Assembly: GCF_001469165.1 (NCBI RefSeq)
Contig: NZ_JABX01000012.1
Coordinates: forward strand, 1 to 64,000
Reading direction: 5' to 3'
DNA from: Thiohalocapsa sp. ML1
GTDB lineage: Bacteria > Pseudomonadota > Gammaproteobacteria > Chromatiales > Chromatiaceae
Length of the DNA stretch: 64,000 bases
The notes below the pieces were generated by a model. The model worked only from the letters and a program-made list of their open reading frames with translations, was not told where the DNA came from and made no database searches. Positions 61,821-64,000 of the stretch are shown here, one piece after another; positions within the stretch are counted from its first letter, which is position 1, and the number at the start of each line of letters is the position of its first letter. The translations under genes and the position numbers were made by a program.

Positions 61821-61885
61821 AAAAGGGCTCTGACCCCTTTTCCGGACCCCTTTTCCGACCCCAAAAGGGCTCTGACCCCTTTTCC
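61821..61885. repeat. AAAAGGGCTCTGACCCCTTTTCC direct repeats
   Basis: Two copies (61821-61843, 61863-61885), each with inverted ends AAAAGGG / CCCTTTT and separated by a partial CCCCTTTTCCG unit. Such GGGGTCAGAGCCCTTTT-type sequences are commonly seen near REP-associated transposase genes in proteobacteria; none remains here. Confidence 0.75.
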
Positions 61886-61993
61886 AGCAGAAGCACCGAT
61901 GAACACCAGGGCGACCAACTACGACCTGGAAGAACTGATCAAGGCCTGGGGTGCTCGTGGTCTCTCCTGGCTTATCCGCTTTATTCGTGGTCC

Positions 61994-62040
61994 GTCCCCG
62001 GTTTTCACGTCCCCGGTTTTCACGCGTCCCCGGTTTTCAC
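61994..62040. repeat. GTCCCCGGTTTTCAC triplet repeat
   Basis: Three 15-bp copies at 61994-62008, 62009-62023 and 62026-62040, tandem or nearly so. No coding sense. Confidence 0.8.
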
Positions 62041-62104
62041 GACTTGGGGTGATCTGCCCCAAGACCCCGACCAACGCGAGCGGCCTTGGATGCGCATGTT
62101 TCGC

Positions 62105-63847
62105 TCACTGGTTACTTTGCCGACGCCATGAGCGCACGGCGTTGGCGGTGTCGGCCACAGGCTCTGCATCACGCCAACGATCCCAGAAATCGACCGTCGC
62201 GCTGTTCGGCTTGAATCGCGGCTCCGACACGACAACCCTAGTCGGAAGCAGGCTAGCATCGCCAACCACCAGGGCCTCACCGATGTCGAGGACCGGCAAG
62301 AGATCACCGAAACCGCCGAGACTGTCAGGCAGCAACCGCTTGATGACGGATTGATCGTCACCGTTTGTCAGCCGCATCGCAATAACGTTGTTACATTGGC
62401 TGAGAACGGTGCGGTTGACCTCGGAAGGCCTTTGACTGATTACCACCAGCCCGACCCCGTATTTTCGCCCCTCCTTGGCGATACGCTCGAAAATCCCAAC
62501 CGATATCTCATCAGCTGATGCCGATGATGCACGCTCTGGGATATACAAGTGCGCCTCATCGCAAAACAATGCGATGGGGTGACGGTTGTCCGGCGGCGTC
62601 CACTGACTAACGGTGAAAATGAGACGAGCGATCAAGCTGACCATAAGCGGCAGAATATCAGACGGCACTTCCGAGAAATTGATGATCTTGATTCCGCCCT
62701 TGCCGTCTTCTTGCGCCCCGCGCCCGTCGATCAGGAAATGCGTGACCTCCGACAGCCAAGCCATCTCCATGCACGCCGCTGGCGGCTGAAATATGAACCC
62801 GAGACGGCGGTCATTTCGTTTGGCGTCAAATCGGGCGATCAAGCGGCTCAGCTTGTCGAAGTACGGCCCCTGTTTCTCGCTGCGCGCACCCTGAACCATT
62901 TCCTGGTTCAGTCTCGCAAGCTCCGCATGAACATTCTCGATATTGAACGGCACCGGGCTATCAATGGTGAAGTTCGCCAGAATATCGGCGTGTTGTGCCG
63001 GATCGAGCATCGCTCGCTTCGCATCGGTGATGCAGCGCGTCATCAGCATGGCCTGGTTCGGGGCATTCTGATCGGACCGATCAACAAACAATGCGACCAA
63101 AGCCTCGTAGCCGAGAAGCCAGAACGGAAGGTGTAGAACACCATTGGCCAGTCCGCGATCCTGTCCAATGTCCCCCGGCCCGGCAATCCGCAGATGCCGG
63201 AACTCATCGCTATCCAGGGTCTGATACTCGCCATGGATATCAAACAAAATGACGTTTGCTTGCGGAAGTTCGGCAATCTGATCCAGAAGCCGCGCGGTCG
63301 TGTATGATTTGCCGCTGCCCGTGCTACCAACCACGATGGCATGACGCTGGAACAGACGGTTGCCGTTCAAAAACGCCCGTGCATCCTCATCCAGCGCGTA
63401 GCGGCCAAGATCGAGCTGCGGGCCATCGCCCGAAACCTGCGAAATGACCTGCATAAAGTTAGTCAGGCGCTGACCTTCCAGGGAAAAGCAATCCGCATCG
63501 ATTTCGGGCACAGTCTCTAGGGTACGCTTGAAGACGTTCTCTTTCAGCCCTTCCTTGTCTACGAGCGTTCCAATCAGAGCGACCCGCACAAGGTTGTTCT
63601 CGGGAAGCGCGGCTTCCGGGTCTTCCTCAGTTCCGTCTATGGTCGCTTCGTCGCCTGCCTTGCGCGTAATGCGCGAGACAATACCTATCAGGTGCTGCCC
63701 GGCTTTCGAGCTTCTGATCGCCGTCAGCCGATTGACCTGAATCCGCTTGAGGCGTTCGAGTTCATCGACGCGCACCGTCACTGTGGCAGTATCCACGGCA
63801 ATGATCTTGCCAAGACTTTCATCATCTTTGAAATCGAGAATGCCCAT
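62105..63847 (-). CDS. HerA-type AAA+ translocase (DUF87), likely defence component
   Basis: A 580-residue ATPase of the HerA/FtsK-like superfamily that translocates along DNA ends as a hexamer. Features: N-terminal beta-barrel HAS-like domain (about 1-110: VTVRVDELERLKRIQ, SSKAGQHLIGIVSRI); Walker A GSTGSGKS (174-181) in AIVVGSTGSGKSYTTARLLDQIAE; Walker B FCDEAHLYIPERA (about 425); VVISQRPSEVNRTVLSQCNN (sensor/arginine-finger region, about 465-484); C-terminal brace to 580. Many related HerA genes pair with a nuclease or SIR2-type NADase in anti-phage systems. Lower GC than the rest of the window. It starts nine bases after the stop of the upstream ORF, with AGGAGG between. Confidence 0.88.
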   Translation of the reverse strand: MGILDFKDDESLGKIIAVDTATVTVRVDELERLKRIQVNRLTAIRSSKAGQHLIGIVSRITRKAGDEATIDGTEEDPEAALPENNLVRVALIGTLVDKEGLKENVFKRTLETVPEIDADCFSLEGQRLTNFMQVISQVSGDGPQLDLGRYALDEDARAFLNGNRLFQRHAIVVGSTGSGKSYTTARLLDQIAELPQANVILFDIHGEYQTLDSDEFRHLRIAGPGDIGQDRGLANGVLHLPFWLLGYEALVALFVDRSDQNAPNQAMLMTRCITDAKRAMLDPAQHADILANFTIDSPVPFNIENVHAELARLNQEMVQGARSEKQGPYFDKLSRLIARFDAKRNDRRLGFIFQPPAACMEMAWLSEVTHFLIDGRGAQEDGKGGIKIINFSEVPSDILPLMVSLIARLIFTVSQWTPPDNRHPIALFCDEAHLYIPERASSASADEISVGIFERIAKEGRKYGVGLVVISQRPSEVNRTVLSQCNNVIAMRLTNGDDQSVIKRLLPDSLGGFGDLLPVLDIGEALVVGDASLLPTRVVVSEPRFKPNSATVDFWDRWRDAEPVADTANAVRSWRRQSNQ

Positions 63848-63856
63848 TTCATCCTC

Positions 63857-64000
63857 CTAAAACCCAATTAATTCGTTCAACGCAGGCAACTCCCAATACT
63901 TGCCGCCATTAAGCACAACGCCGTCAGGGTTATCACGGTTGTAGACTATGGTCCCATCATGGTGGTTTTCGAGCGCGAGGTAGTGACGCCCGGCGTTGTG
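63857..64000 (-). CDS. C-terminal end of an ORF co-transcribed with herA (partial)
   Basis: Minus-strand frame running from the window edge to a TAG at 63857. The last 47 residues read HNAGRHYLALENHHDGTI and VYNRDNPDGVVLNGGKYWELPALNELIGF. I cannot assign a family from this fragment. A real CDS is likely because codon use is normal, the stop overlaps the AGGAGG ribosome site of herA, and HerA genes are usually preceded by their effector. In known HerA defence modules this position holds a SIR2-like NADase or a nuclease, so it is the part to identify first. Confidence 0.6.
   Translation of the reverse strand, partial: HNAGRHYLALENHHDGTIVYNRDNPDGVVLNGGKYWELPALNELIGF

Larger units (their letters stand above)
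61596..62104. other. 509-base non-coding zone of repeats before herA
   Basis: Contains a shortened GACACCGCTCC/GGCGCTCTGCGCC element at 61711-61770 (related to 21243-21394), two copies of AAAAGGGCTCTGACCCCTTTTCC at 61821-61843 and 61863-61885, and three copies of GTCCCCGGTTTTCAC at 61994-62040. Between them, ATG 61900 begins a short frame (NTRATNYDLEELIKAWG) that soon runs into the repeats; possibly a decayed gene start. Confidence 0.7.

Noticed and set aside
61791-62354. 187-residue plus-strand frame across the repeat zone into herA
   Set aside because: Made of repeat translations and herA antisense sequence.

Overview
The window reads as chromosomal DNA of a GC-rich gammaproteobacterium, most likely a purple sulfur bacterium (Chromatiales/Chromatiaceae-like). 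The reasons are the gene order yciB-yciI-parvulin / rnm-yciO-M50 protease-trpS-scpA-scpB-rluB, the PEP-CTERM/PrsT genes, a cyanobacterial-type Ndk, and many interspersed GGCCCTTGGCCCTCGG-type repeats. The assignment is inference from gene content; no rRNA or tRNA gene was seen. Most genes use GC-rich codons. The right-hand end (about 62.1-64.0 kb) is visibly lower in GC and looks acquired.

Layout. 0-5.1 kb: minisatellite, cytochrome b561, ndk, aldehyde dehydrogenase, a DUF4124/gluzincin membrane protein and a small orphan. 5.3-10.1 kb: an SbcD/YhaO-like nuclease and a YhaN-like SMC-type ATPase, followed by two divergent S24 (LexA-family) proteins, which together form a DNA-repair neighbourhood. 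11.8-21.0 kb: a housekeeping block (periplasmic parvulin, YciI, YciB; divergently RNase AM, YciO, site-2 protease, TrpS, ScpA, ScpB, RluB). 21.8-27.7 kb: the PEP-CTERM region, with the TPR protein PrsT and two PEP-CTERM exported proteins that share a 16-bp sigma-54-like promoter motif. 28.4-33.7 kb: a giant CheB-CheR-PAS-histidine kinase and its NarL-type regulator. 34.6-47.8 kb: DUF2934, FAH hydrolase, HrpA, a heptad-repeat coiled-coil protein, an MpaB-family protein, a fused MntA/HepT-like ORF, CysE, IscR, rhodanese, lauroyl acyltransferase, MoaC and EngB. 47.9-54.8 kb: DUF302 protein, Pro/Ala-rich exported protein, response regulator and hybrid kinase, phosphomannomutase, a second regulator and a CheW-like protein. 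55-61.6 kb: TtcA, YfcE-like phosphoesterase, quinone oxidoreductase, then an accessory zone with hipBA, a MazF remnant, a DUF29 protein and a broken Rpn/DUF2887 gene. 62.1-64 kb: a HerA-type ATPase in an operon with a partner cut by the window edge, a plausible defence module.

The most striking non-genic signal is a modular repeat family at 11 loci. It carries an inverted GGGCCGAGGGCCAAGGG tract and, at some loci, two further conserved modules. In one locus it lies in frame inside the MntA/HepT ORF and encodes the linker; in another it splits the Rpn-like gene; in a third it abuts a LexA-like gene that lacks its DNA-binding domain. A second, unrelated pair of about 160-bp MITE-like elements with 29-bp terminal inverted repeats occurs at 26.4 and 46.9 kb.
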